Assembly (NCBI GenBank): GCA_902784435.1 | Contig: CACZUR010000002.1 | Location: 50,817 to 114,816 of the forward strand | Length of the DNA stretch: 64,000 nucleotides | Source of the DNA: an uncultured Bacteroidia bacterium | GTDB lineage: Bacteria; Bacteroidota; Bacteroidia; Bacteroidales; UBA932 | Direction: 5' to 3' | Part shown: piece by piece, positions 18,609-26,048 of the stretch | Position numbering within the stretch: position 1 is the stretch's first letter | Layout: each line of letters begins with the position of its first letter | Notes under the pieces: model-generated | The model's database searches: none | Told to the model about the DNA's origin: nothing | What the model saw: the letters and a program-made list of their open reading frames with translations, nothing else | Made by a program: the position numbers and the translations under genes

Positions 18609-18675
18609 CAGAATTCCACAAAAAATAGTAACTTGCCACTGCGTTTTACAGGCGCCGTTTTAAATTCGTTGTAAT

Positions 18676-19425
18676 ATGTCACTGAACAAAGTAATGCTTA
18701 TCGGTAACGTTGGAAATGACCCCGAAGTACGTTACCTTGAATCCAATCCCCAGAATCCCAATGCCAATGTGAAGGTGGCCTCGTTCCGTCTGGCCACATC
18801 GGAACGGTACCGTGACCGCAACGGAGAGCAGCGGGAAAACACAGAATGGCACAACATCGTAGTCTGGCGCGGCAACGCAGATGTCGTGGAAAAATTCGTG
18901 CACAAAGGCACGCAGCTCTATATCGAAGGTAAGCTCCGCACCCGCCAGTGGACGGATCAGACCGGAAACAAACGCTACACCACCGAGGTGGTGGCCGACA
19001 CCCTCCAGCTCCTGGGCCGCCGCCCGGACGGTCAGGGAGACGCCGCCCCGCAGGGCGGCTACGGCCCGGGCCAATCCGGCAGCGGTTACCAGGGCGGTTA
19101 TCAGGGCCCGGGGTACCAGGGCGGCCAGGGCGGCTTCGGCCCGGCCCAATCCGGTGGCGGCTATCAGGGCCCGGGATACCAGGGTGGCTATGGCCAGTCG
19201 CAGCCCAATGCCAGTCCGAGCGGCCAGCCGGCACAGCTCAACGGCTACCAGGGTGCTCAGGGAGGCCAGCCTGCACAGCCCCAGGGTAATAGCGGCCCGG
19301 TCCAACAGCCTGGTTCGGGCTTCGGCCAGCAGCCCGCGCATGCCCAGCAGTCCGGACCGGCCGTGAACCCCGAATACCAAGGTCCCCTTCCTGCCGCCGA
19401 GCCCTCCGACGACCTCCCGTTCTAA
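18676..19425 (+). CDS. ssb: Single-stranded DNA-binding protein with long Gly/Gln-rich tail
   Basis: 249 aa. The N-terminal ~115 residues form a canonical SSB OB-fold (LNKVMLIGNVGNDPEVRY, EWHNIVVWR, LYIEGKLRTRQW). The C-terminus ends in DDLPF, the acidic tip that binds replication and repair partners. The ~130-residue linker between them is rich in Gly, Gln, Tyr and Pro and carries repeats of the type GYQGPGYQGG. It is longer than that of most bacterial SSBs (about 150-180 aa in total). It binds ssDNA during replication and recombination. It is transcribed in the same direction as aroE, 67 bp downstream, followed by a strong hairpin. Confidence 0.96.
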   Translation: MSLNKVMLIGNVGNDPEVRYLESNPQNPNANVKVASFRLATSERYRDRNGEQRENTEWHNIVVWRGNADVVEKFVHKGTQLYIEGKLRTRQWTDQTGNKRYTTEVVADTLQLLGRRPDGQGDAAPQGGYGPGQSGSGYQGGYQGPGYQGGQGGFGPAQSGGGYQGPGYQGGYGQSQPNASPSGQPAQLNGYQGAQGGQPAQPQGNSGPVQQPGSGFGQQPAHAQQSGPAVNPEYQGPLPAAEPSDDLPF

Positions 19426-19460
19426 CACTTGACCCAGGAACCATCCCTCACCTACAACGA

Positions 19461-19491
19461 ATAACGCACTTTCTCAACGAAAGTGCGTTAT
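19461..19491 (+). terminator. Hairpin downstream of ssb
   Basis: ATAACGCACTTTC (19461-19473) pairs perfectly with GAAAGTGCGTTAT (19479-19491), loop TCAAC. A short T-containing stretch follows but no strong T-run. The right arm shares AAGTGCGTTA with the 53-bp repeat that starts directly after it. Confidence 0.7.
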
Positions 19492-19500
19492 TGCTTGTTG

Positions 19501-19680
19501 CCCCGTGCAACGTGTTACGCACAAAACGCCCAAAAGCGCGTTACAGGGTGCAGCCCCATGCAACGTGTTACGCACAAAACGCCCAAAAGTGCGTAATAGG
19601 GTGTAGCTCCATGCAACGTATTACGCGAAAAACGCCCAAAAGCGCGTTACAGGGTGCAGCCCCATGCAACACAATCCAGG
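19501..19680. repeat. 53-bp tandem repeat array (locus 2 of 2)
   Basis: ACGCCCAAAAGYGCGT recurs at 19526, 19579 and 19632, 53 bp apart, with GTGCAGCCCCATGCAACGTG replacing the GGTGCCGGCCGATGCAACGTG of locus 1. About 3.3 units are present. Confidence 0.92.
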
Positions 19681-19772
19681 GCTAAAGCCAGCATGGGGGA
19701 GATTGGGTGTCGGTAGCGGAGTGGGGCCGATGGCGCCTGGCGCGGAAGTGGCTATGAATGAGAAAGTTACGT

Positions 19773-19801
19773 AAAAACCGGTGCACAAAAAAGTGCACCG
19801 G
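19773..19801 (-). terminator. Intrinsic terminator of the cysS-xth-aldolase operon
   Basis: CCGGTGCAC (19778-19786) and GTGCACCGG (19793-19801) form a perfect 9-bp stem. Read on the minus strand it is followed by five T. It lies 254 bp past the aldolase stop, beyond the minisatellite. Confidence 0.8.
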
Positions 19802-19889
19802 AGAATCAGGAAGTGATTGTAATTCAGCCATTTACGCGCCAGGACAGCAAAGGGCCGAAGCCACACAGGTAACAGGTCGAACCCAAGCC

Positions 19890-20075
19890 ACCGATGCCAC
19901 CGATGCCGACGAAGCACGCCAACCAAGCCAACCAAGCCGGCGGAGTACGCCGAGCAGAAGCCGACGAAGCCATACAGGAGGGCGGCGAAGCCCTACAGCA
20001 GGCCGCCGAAGCCCCACAGGAGCCGCCGAAGCCCTACAGGGAGCCGGCGAAGCCCTACAGGAGGGCGGTGAGGGC
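19890..20075. repeat. Degenerate minisatellite at the 3' end of the aldolase gene
   Basis: Words of the form GCCGAAGCCCTACAGG recur about every 21-30 bp (for example near 19967, 19988, 20009, 20030 and 20051), preceded by CGATGCC and CCAAGCC repeats. The last copy contains the stop codon of the aldolase gene, so the repeat looks like tandem duplication of the gene's own 3' end. The rest of 19681-19890 shows no gene; it holds the terminator at 19773-19801. Confidence 0.75.
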
Positions 20076-21077
20076 GGCGATTTGGGCGGGGGTGGTGGCC
20101 CAGCTGGTGGCGAAGCGGGTGACGGCGCGGCCGTCCGGCAGGCGCTCCCAGACTTCGTAGGCCACGTGGCCATCCAGGCGGGCCATGGCGGCGGGGTCCA
20201 GGAGGATAAACTGCTGATTGGTAGGTGAATCCAGGAACAGCTGGTAACCCTTGGACACAAACAGGGCCTTCAGTTCCATGGCGCGGTCGATGGCGTTCTG
20301 GGCAATCTGGAAGTACAGCCCGTCCGTAAACAGGACATCGAACTGGATGCCCATGAGGCGGCCCTTGGCCAGCAGGGCGCCGTGCTGCTTGACGGTGGTG
20401 AAGAAGTGGGAAGGAGCGCCGTGGGTGAAGACCACGGCCTCGCCGCACAGGGCGCCCACTTTGGTGCCGCCGATGGTGAATACATCGCACAGGGCGGCCA
20501 GTTCCGGGAGCGTGAGATCGCAGGCGGGACTCATGAGGCCGTACCCCAGGCGGGCGCCGTCTACAAACAAGGGTAGCCGATAGCGGTCGCACACGGCCCG
20601 GATGGCCTGGAGTTCGGCCTTGGAGTACAGCGTACCATATTCCGTGGGGAAGGAAAGGTACACCAGGCCGGGGAAGACCATGTGGTCATAGGATTCATCG
20701 GCATAGAAGCCTTCCAGGAAAGCCTGCAACTCCCCGGCGTCCATCTTGCCCTCGTGGGGCGGCAGGCACAGCACTTTGTGGCCGGTGTATTCCACGGCGC
20801 CGGCTTCGTGGATGGCGATGTGCCCCGTATGCACCGCCACCGCGCCCTCATAGGAACGGAGCAGGGAGGCAATGACGGTGGAATTGGTCTGGGTGCCGCC
20901 GGAGATGAAGAAGACATCGGCCCCGGGGCAGCCCACGGACTCGCGGATGCGCTCGCGGGCACTGGCGCAGAAACTGTCGTGGCCGTAACCGGGCTCCTGC
21001 TGCAGATTGGTTCTCACAAGGGCGTCCAGGATGGCCGGATGCGCGCCCTCGTTGTAGTCACAGGTAAAGGAAAGCAT
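20055..21077 (-). CDS. Threonine aldolase / beta-eliminating lyase family PLP enzyme
   Basis: 340 aa, fold type I PLP enzyme. It has YGHD near residue 33, FFISGGTQTNS, FVDGARLGYG with the PLP-binding Asp, and the probable Schiff-base Lys in IGGTKVGALCGEAVV (about residue 228). Low-specificity L-threonine aldolase is the likeliest activity (Thr or allo-Thr to Gly plus acetaldehyde), though other beta-eliminating lyases share these motifs. It is the last gene of the cysS-xth-aldolase operon, 4 bp after xth. Its 3' end merges into a minisatellite. Confidence 0.87.
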   Translation of the reverse strand: MLSFTCDYNEGAHPAILDALVRTNLQQEPGYGHDSFCASARERIRESVGCPGADVFFISGGTQTNSTVIASLLRSYEGAVAVHTGHIAIHEAGAVEYTGHKVLCLPPHEGKMDAGELQAFLEGFYADESYDHMVFPGLVYLSFPTEYGTLYSKAELQAIRAVCDRYRLPLFVDGARLGYGLMSPACDLTLPELAALCDVFTIGGTKVGALCGEAVVFTHGAPSHFFTTVKQHGALLAKGRLMGIQFDVLFTDGLYFQIAQNAIDRAMELKALFVSKGYQLFLDSPTNQQFILLDPAAMARLDGHVAYEVWERLPDGRAVTRFATSWATTPAQIAALTALL

Positions 21078-21081
21078 TTGA

Positions 21082-21828
21082 TTATAAGTTCGTTATCAGT
21101 TCTACCGGGCAATGGTCCGAGCCCAGGATCTGGTTCAGGATTTCGGTAGAAACGATGTTCTCCCGCAGGGCGTCGGACACCACGAAATAGTCGATGCGCC
21201 ACCCGGCGTTCCGCGCACGGGCGTTCATGCGGTAGCTCCACCAGGAATACTTCACCTCCGTGGGGTGCTGGAAGCGCCAGCTGTCCGTGAAGCCGGCCGC
21301 GAGCAGGGCCGAAAACTTCTCCCGTTCCTGGTCCGAAAAACCGGCGTTCTGGTGGTTAGTGGCAGGATTTTTCAGGTCGATTTCCTCATGCGCCACATTC
21401 AGGTCTCCGCAGAAAATGACCGGTTTCCCGAGGCCCAGCAGATAGGCCCGCAGGTCGTCTTCCCAGCGCATGCGGTAGTCCAGCCGCCGGAGGCCGTCCT
21501 GGGAATTGGGAACATAGGCGCAGACCAGGAAATACCGCTCGTACTCCAGGGTGATGAGCCGGCCCTCGTGGTCGTGCTCCTCCACCCCCATCCCGTAACG
21601 CACGGAAAGGGGCGTATGTTTCGTGTAAACGGCTGTGCCTGAATAGCCTTTCTTCTCTGCGTAGTTCCAGTACGACTGGTATCCGGGGAATTCCAGGTCC
21701 AGCTGGCCTTCCTGCAGCTTGGTTTCCTGCAGGCAGAAGAAATCGGCGTCCAACTCCGTGAAAATATCGGCGAAGCCCTTCCCCGCCACGGCCCTGAGGC
21801 CATTCACATTCCAGGAAATGTATTTCAT
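21082..21828 (-). CDS. xth: Exodeoxyribonuclease III / AP endonuclease
   Basis: 248 aa, usual length for ExoIII/ExoA. All catalytic motifs of the EEP fold are present: SWNVNGLRA, LQETKLQ (Mg-binding Glu), GDLNVAHEEIDL, WRIDYFVVS and the final SDHCPV (Asp-His). It cleaves at abasic sites and trims 3' ends during base excision repair. It starts 1 bp after the cysS stop and lies 4 bp before the aldolase start, so it is in the same operon. Confidence 0.96.
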   Translation of the reverse strand: MKYISWNVNGLRAVAGKGFADIFTELDADFFCLQETKLQEGQLDLEFPGYQSYWNYAEKKGYSGTAVYTKHTPLSVRYGMGVEEHDHEGRLITLEYERYFLVCAYVPNSQDGLRRLDYRMRWEDDLRAYLLGLGKPVIFCGDLNVAHEEIDLKNPATNHQNAGFSDQEREKFSALLAAGFTDSWRFQHPTEVKYSWWSYRMNARARNAGWRIDYFVVSDALRENIVSTEILNQILGSDHCPVELITNL

Positions 21829-21829
21829 A

Positions 21830-23377
21830 TTACTCCAATGTCCAGGTGGCGCCGTCCTTGGTGTCCTTGACGGCGATGCCGAAGGAGGCCAGGGTGTCGC
21901 GGATGCGGTCGCTTTCCGCCCAGTTCTTTTCCTCGCGGGCCTTCTTGCGGGCGTCCAGCACCAGGCCCATGACGCCTTCCAGGGCCTTTTCGGCCTTGCC
22001 GGAAGCGCCGGCTTCCTCGTCGCGGAGGCCCAGCACGCCGCCCACGATGTCGTCGAACAGCTTCTTCAGGGCCGATGCATCCGCTGCCGACAGCCCGCCG
22101 GCATTCACCAGCTTCACGGCCTCGAACAGATGGGCGATGGCCACCGGCGTATTCAGGTCGTCGCAGAGGGCGTCCATCACGTTTTCGTAAATGGCCGCCA
22201 CTGCCGGGGAGACCTTACTCCCGTCGGCAAAAATGAGGGCCGATGCCTCCTGGAGCAAGGTCTCCCCTGCGGTCGCTAAAGAGAAGGCCGATGCTCCCTT
22301 AGGGGCATCCCCCTCCGCGGCGCCACCCAGCGCACGCCAGGCCTGCAGCAGGCGGGCGAGGCCCTTTTCGGCGGCGGAGAGGGCTTCGTTGGAGAAGTCC
22401 AGGGTGCTGCGGTAGTGGGCCTGCAGGATGAAGAAGCGGATGGTCATGGGGCTGTAGGCCCTGTCCAGTTTGGGATGGTCTCCGGCGAAGAGCTGGGGCA
22501 GGGTGATGAAGTTGCCCAGGGACTTGCCCATCTTCTGGCCGTTGATGGTGATCATGTTGTTGTGTACCCAGTAGTGTACGCCCTGGGTGCCGCGGGAGGC
22601 GACGTTCTGGGCAATCTCGCACTCGTGGTGCGGGAACATCAGGTCCATGCCGCCGCCGTGGATGTCGAACTCCTCTCCCAGGTACTTCTCTCCCATCACG
22701 GAGCATTCCAGGTGCCAGCCGGGGAAGCCGTCGCCCCAGGGGCTGGGCCAGCGCATGATGTGCTGGGGTTCCGCCTTTTTCCAGATGGCGAAGTCGTAGG
22801 GGGCGCGTTTATCCCCCTGGCCGTCCAGCGAGCGGGTGCCTTCCAGCGTGGCTTCCAGCGTGCGGCCGCTCAGGACGCCGTAGTTGTGGTCCCGGTTGTA
22901 CTTCTGGACGTCAAAGTACACGGAGCCGTTGCTCTCGTAGGCATAACCGGCCGCCAGGATCTTTTTCACCACCTCTATTTGCTCGATGATGTGGCCGCTG
23001 GCGCGGGGCTCGATGGAGGGAGACTCCACGTTCAGGAGGCGCATGGCCTCGTGGTAGCGCTCCGTGTAGTACTGGACCACTTCCATGGGCTCCAGCTGTT
23101 CCAGGCGGGCTTTCTTGGCAATCTTGTCCTCCCCTTCGTCGGCGTCGTGCTCCAGGTGGCCCACATCCGTAATATTACGCACATAGCGCACCTTGTAACC
23201 CAGGTACTTCAGGAGGCGGAAGAGGATGTCGTAGGTGACGCCCGGACGGGCGTGGCCCAGATGGGCGTCCCCGTACACTGTGGGGCCGCACACATACATG
23301 CCCACCCGGCCTTCGTGGATGGGTTTGAACAGTTCCTTATTGCGGGAAAGGGTATTGGTCAGATACAGAGGTCTCAT
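21830..23377 (-). CDS. cysS: Cysteinyl-tRNA synthetase with an in-frame palindromic insertion
   Basis: 515 aa. Motifs: Zn-ligand Cys and HIGH in [17 protein letters not shown], the second Zn site [17 protein letters not shown], and KMSKS as KMGKS. It charges tRNA-Cys in the cytoplasm. Typical CysS has about 490 residues. The surplus (residues ~358-392, segment around [15 protein letters not shown]) lies between the catalytic core and the C-terminal helical bundle and is encoded by palindromic elements shared with aroE. A longer reading frame extends upstream antisense to folD; the ATG at 23377 begins the conserved sequence. First gene of a three-gene operon, divergent from folD. Confidence 0.95.
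   Translation of the reverse strand: MRPLYLTNTLSRNKELFKPIHEGRVGMYVCGPTVYGDAHLGHARPGVTYDILFRLLKYLGYKVRYVRNITDVGHLEHDADEGEDKIAKKARLEQLEPMEVVQYYTERYHEAMRLLNVESPSIEPRASGHIIEQIEVVKKILAAGYAYESNGSVYFDVQKYNRDHNYGVLSGRTLEATLEGTRSLDGQGDKRAPYDFAIWKKAEPQHIMRWPSPWGDGFPGWHLECSVMGEKYLGEEFDIHGGGMDLMFPHHECEIAQNVASRGTQGVHYWVHNNMITINGQKMGKSLGNFITLPQLFAGDHPKLDRAYSPMTIRFFILQAHYRSTLDFSNEALSAAEKGLARLLQAWRALGGAAEGDAPKGASAFSLATAGETLLQEASALIFADGSKVSPAVAAIYENVMDALCDDLNTPVAIAHLFEAVKLVNAGGLSAADASALKKLFDDIVGGVLGLRDEEAGASGKAEKALEGVMGLVLDARKKAREEKNWAESDRIRDTLASFGIAVKDTKDGATWTLE
22206..22305. repeat. Two palindromic elements inside cysS
   Basis: Element 1: GGGGAGACCTTACTCC (22206-22221) and GGAGCAAGGTCTCCCC (22252-22267) pair at 15 of 16 positions around a 30-nt loop containing GAGGGCCGATGCCTCC. 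Element 2: arms CCCCT (22264-22268) and AGGGG (22301-22305) enclose a 32-nt loop (22269-22300). That loop matches the aroE loop at 29 of 32 positions, with GCGGTCGCT at the start and GGCCGATGCTCCCTT at the end. Confidence 0.9.
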
Positions 23378-23398
23378 GCTTGTTTCGTCTAAATCGTA

Positions 23399-23406
23399 CA
23401 AAGATA
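23399..23406 (-). promoter_or_regulatory. -7 element of the cysS operon
   Basis: TATCTTTG on the minus strand fits TAnnTTTG, 21 bp upstream of the cysS ATG. Confidence 0.6.
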
Positions 23407-23422
23407 CGCATTTTTTGCGTAT
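23404..23422. promoter_or_regulatory. Palindrome in the cysS/folD divergent promoter
   Basis: ATACGCATTTTTTGCGTAT: 7-bp perfect arms around T5, overlapping the cysS -7 box and ending 9 bp before the folD ATG. It could be an operator for both genes. Confidence 0.45.
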
Positions 23423-23431
23423 ATTCGCGCT

Positions 23432-24280
23432 ATGAAACTCATCGACGGAAAACAGATATCGGCCTCGCTGAAGGAGGCCCTGAAGGAGCAGGTGGCCACG
23501 TTCCCGGCCCGGTACGGCCGCGTGCCGCATCTGGTGGTGGTGCGCGTGGGGGAAGACCCCGCCAGCGTAGTGTATGTGCGCAACAAGGCCAAGGCCTGCG
23601 AGGCCTGCGGCATCCGCAACACCACCATCGTCCTGGACGAAACCATCCCGGAGGAGGCGCTGCTGGACAAAATCCATGCACTGAATGCCGACGACAGCGT
23701 AGACGGCATCCTGGTGCAGCTTCCGCTCCCGAAACACCTGTCCGAGGCCAAGGTCATCGAGACCATCGCCCGGGAGAAGGACGTGGACGGCTTCCACCCC
23801 TACAACGTGGCCGGGCTGTGGCAGAAGACCCCGCACATGAGCCCCTGCACGCCCAAAGGCATCATGAAGCTGCTGGAGGCCGAGGGCATCGACCCCAAGG
23901 GGAAACGTGCCGTGGTCATCGGCCGGAGCAACATCGTCGGTCTCCCGGTGGCCAAGATGCTGCTGGACGCCAACGCCACCGTCACCCTGTGCCACACGCG
24001 CACGGTGAATCTCCCGGAGGTAACCCGCCAGGCCGATATCCTGGTGGTGGCCGCCGGCCGCGCCAAGATGGTCACCGCCGACATGGTGGCCGACGGCTGC
24101 ATCGTGGTGGACGTGGGCATGGACCGGGACCCGGACACGGGCAAACTCTGCGGCGACGTAGACTTTGACGCTGTGGCGCCGAAGGCCGGCGCCATTACGC
24201 CGGTTCCCGGCGGCGTGGGCCCCATGACCATCGCCTGCCTCATGGAAAACACCGTGGAATGCTTCCTGCAGCGGCAATAA
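23432..24280 (+). CDS. folD: Bifunctional methylene-THF dehydrogenase / methenyl-THF cyclohydrolase
   Basis: 282 aa, usual FolD length. Motifs: [14 protein letters not shown] with the catalytic Lys (about residue 54), VQLPLPKHL, the NADP-binding [15 protein letters not shown] and the C-terminal signature [17 protein letters not shown]. It interconverts 5,10-methylene-THF and 10-formyl-THF for purine and one-carbon metabolism. It is divergent from cysS across 54 bp and is followed after 11 bp by a double-domain hydrolase gene. Confidence 0.97.
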   Translation: MKLIDGKQISASLKEALKEQVATFPARYGRVPHLVVVRVGEDPASVVYVRNKAKACEACGIRNTTIVLDETIPEEALLDKIHALNADDSVDGILVQLPLPKHLSEAKVIETIAREKDVDGFHPYNVAGLWQKTPHMSPCTPKGIMKLLEAEGIDPKGKRAVVIGRSNIVGLPVAKMLLDANATVTLCHTRTVNLPEVTRQADILVVAAGRAKMVTADMVADGCIVVDVGMDRDPDTGKLCGDVDFDAVAPKAGAITPVPGGVGPMTIACLMENTVECFLQRQ

Positions 24281-24291
24281 ACACCCTTCCT

Positions 24292-26046
24292 ATGCATACC
24301 CTCCCCCACAAAACGATGGCCGTGCTGCTTGCCGTGGCACTGGCCTGGACGGCCTGGCAGCCCGGAGCCCGGGCACAGGAAAAAGAATATCTGTGGCCGT
24401 CGGCCCTACTGATGCCCGATGCACAGCCGCACCAGATTGCGGCCATGCGGGACAAGGCACAGGCGCCGGACTTCCGGCCGGAAGACAACCGCATCGCGCA
24501 CCTGGAATGGTACCCGGCACCGGAGCACCCCAACGGCGGATGCATGATCCTGATTTCCGGCGGGTCCTACACCAGCTGCTACGACGTAAAGCCCGTGCGG
24601 CAATGGAAAGAGACCTACACCGCCCTGGGGTATCAGTGCGTAAACCTGGTGTACCGCACGCCCCGGCCGGAGGGCATTCCCCTGTACCAGACGGCCTGGG
24701 AAGACGGCCAGCGGGCCGTGCGCGTGGTCCGGAGCCAGGCGGAGCGGAGGGGCTTCGACCCGGAGCGCATCGGCACGGTGTCCATGAGCGCCGGCAGCCA
24801 CCTGGCCCTGCTGCTGGCCACCAGCTCCCAGACGCGGGCCTACCAGCCCATAGACGCCGTGGACAGCCTTTCCGCCCACCTGAACTGGGCGGTGGTGCAT
24901 GCCCCGGCCTATGTAACCACGGACGCAGAAACAGGTACCCGGGCCACCCGGGACGGTTATGGCGCCGACGTGAAACTCAGCTCCGTCTTCCGCTTCGACG
25001 CAGGCACCTGCCCCATGGTGCTGCTGCACGGCGGGCAGGACCCCTACTCCCCCAACGGTTCCACGCTGGTGTACCGGCAGTTACGCCGGATGGGCATTCC
25101 GGCCGAAGTGCACCTGTACCCGGACAAGGGCCACGGGGTGTTTGGGACGGAACGCGCCGTAGAGTTCCTGCGGCAGATGGGCTTCCTGGGCACCCTGCAG
25201 CCGGAAGTGGCCCTGATGGACCGCTTCACGTCGGACCGGGACCGCTGCCTGTACAAGGTGGAGCCGCTGTGGCCGGAGGGAAAGATGCCGGATGCGCGGG
25301 AAAACCAGTGCCAGCCCTATTTGGAATGGCATTTTCCGCAGCACAAGACCACGGACGCCATCCAGATTGTATATGCCGGCGGCGCCTACCAGTTCAACCG
25401 TCCGGAAGACTTTGAAGTAACCCCCATCCGGCGCTACCTGAACGAAAAAGGCATGACGGTGGTCACCATGAAATACCGCACGCCGCGCCCCGAAGGCCTG
25501 GCCAAGCACACCACGGCCTGGCAGGACCTGCAGCGGGCCATCCGGCTGGTACGCAGCCAGGCGGCCGCCTACGGCCTGGACCCGCAGCGGATAGGCATCA
25601 TGGGCAGCTCGGCCGGCGGACACCTGACGCTGATGGGCGTCACGTCGTCCCGCCACCAGGCCTACCTCCCCGTCGACGAATCCGACAAACTCCCCTGCAA
25701 CGTGCAGTGGGGCGTGGCCATTTACCCGGCCTATTCCCTCACGGACGGCCTGGACGGCCACAACGCCCACGGCGGCAACGAGGACACGGATGTCCTGGCC
25801 CCGGAGTTCTCCTGGGACCTGGACACGGCGCCCCTGCTGATGATTCACGGCGACGCCGACGGCTATGCCGCCATGGCCTCGGTGAAAATCTGGGAAAAGC
25901 AGCGTTCCATGGGCATCCAGAGCCAGCTTCACACCCTGGCCACCCGAAAACACTGCTTCCAGCGCACGGCATCGCCGGACACTGGAAGCTATACCTGGAT
26001 GGACCGTATCTGGGAATTCCTGACGGCCAAAGGCTTTAACAAGTAA
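24292..26046 (+). CDS. Secreted alpha/beta hydrolase with two tandem esterase domains
   Basis: 584 aa with an N-terminal signal peptide ending near GARA-QEKEY. Two homologous alpha/beta-hydrolase domains follow (about residues 60-330 and 340-584). Domain 1 has the nucleophile elbow VSMSAGSH and a late GHGVFG His; domain 2 has GIMGSSAGGH, an HGDADGY acid segment and the late His in RKHCFQ. Both carry the segment YRTPRPEG, showing an internal duplication. The style is that of BD-FAE/acetyl-xylan-esterase-like hydrolases, so deacylation of a glycan is plausible. It follows folD by 11 bp and ends 2 bp from a convergent stop. An upstream in-frame start (24259) overlaps folD and would disrupt the signal peptide. 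Confidence 0.83.
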   Translation: MHTLPHKTMAVLLAVALAWTAWQPGARAQEKEYLWPSALLMPDAQPHQIAAMRDKAQAPDFRPEDNRIAHLEWYPAPEHPNGGCMILISGGSYTSCYDVKPVRQWKETYTALGYQCVNLVYRTPRPEGIPLYQTAWEDGQRAVRVVRSQAERRGFDPERIGTVSMSAGSHLALLLATSSQTRAYQPIDAVDSLSAHLNWAVVHAPAYVTTDAETGTRATRDGYGADVKLSSVFRFDAGTCPMVLLHGGQDPYSPNGSTLVYRQLRRMGIPAEVHLYPDKGHGVFGTERAVEFLRQMGFLGTLQPEVALMDRFTSDRDRCLYKVEPLWPEGKMPDARENQCQPYLEWHFPQHKTTDAIQIVYAGGAYQFNRPEDFEVTPIRRYLNEKGMTVVTMKYRTPRPEGLAKHTTAWQDLQRAIRLVRSQAAAYGLDPQRIGIMGSSAGGHLTLMGVTSSRHQAYLPVDESDKLPCNVQWGVAIYPAYSLTDGLDGHNAHGGNEDTDVLAPEFSWDLDTAPLLMIHGDADGYAAMASVKIWEKQRSMGIQSQLHTLATRKHCFQRTASPDTGSYTWMDRIWEFLTAKGFNK

Positions 26047-26048
26047 GG

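Noticed and set aside
23378-24277. Upstream extension of cysS antisense to folD
   Set aside because: folD is strongly supported on the other strand, and CysS conservation begins at the ATG at 23377.
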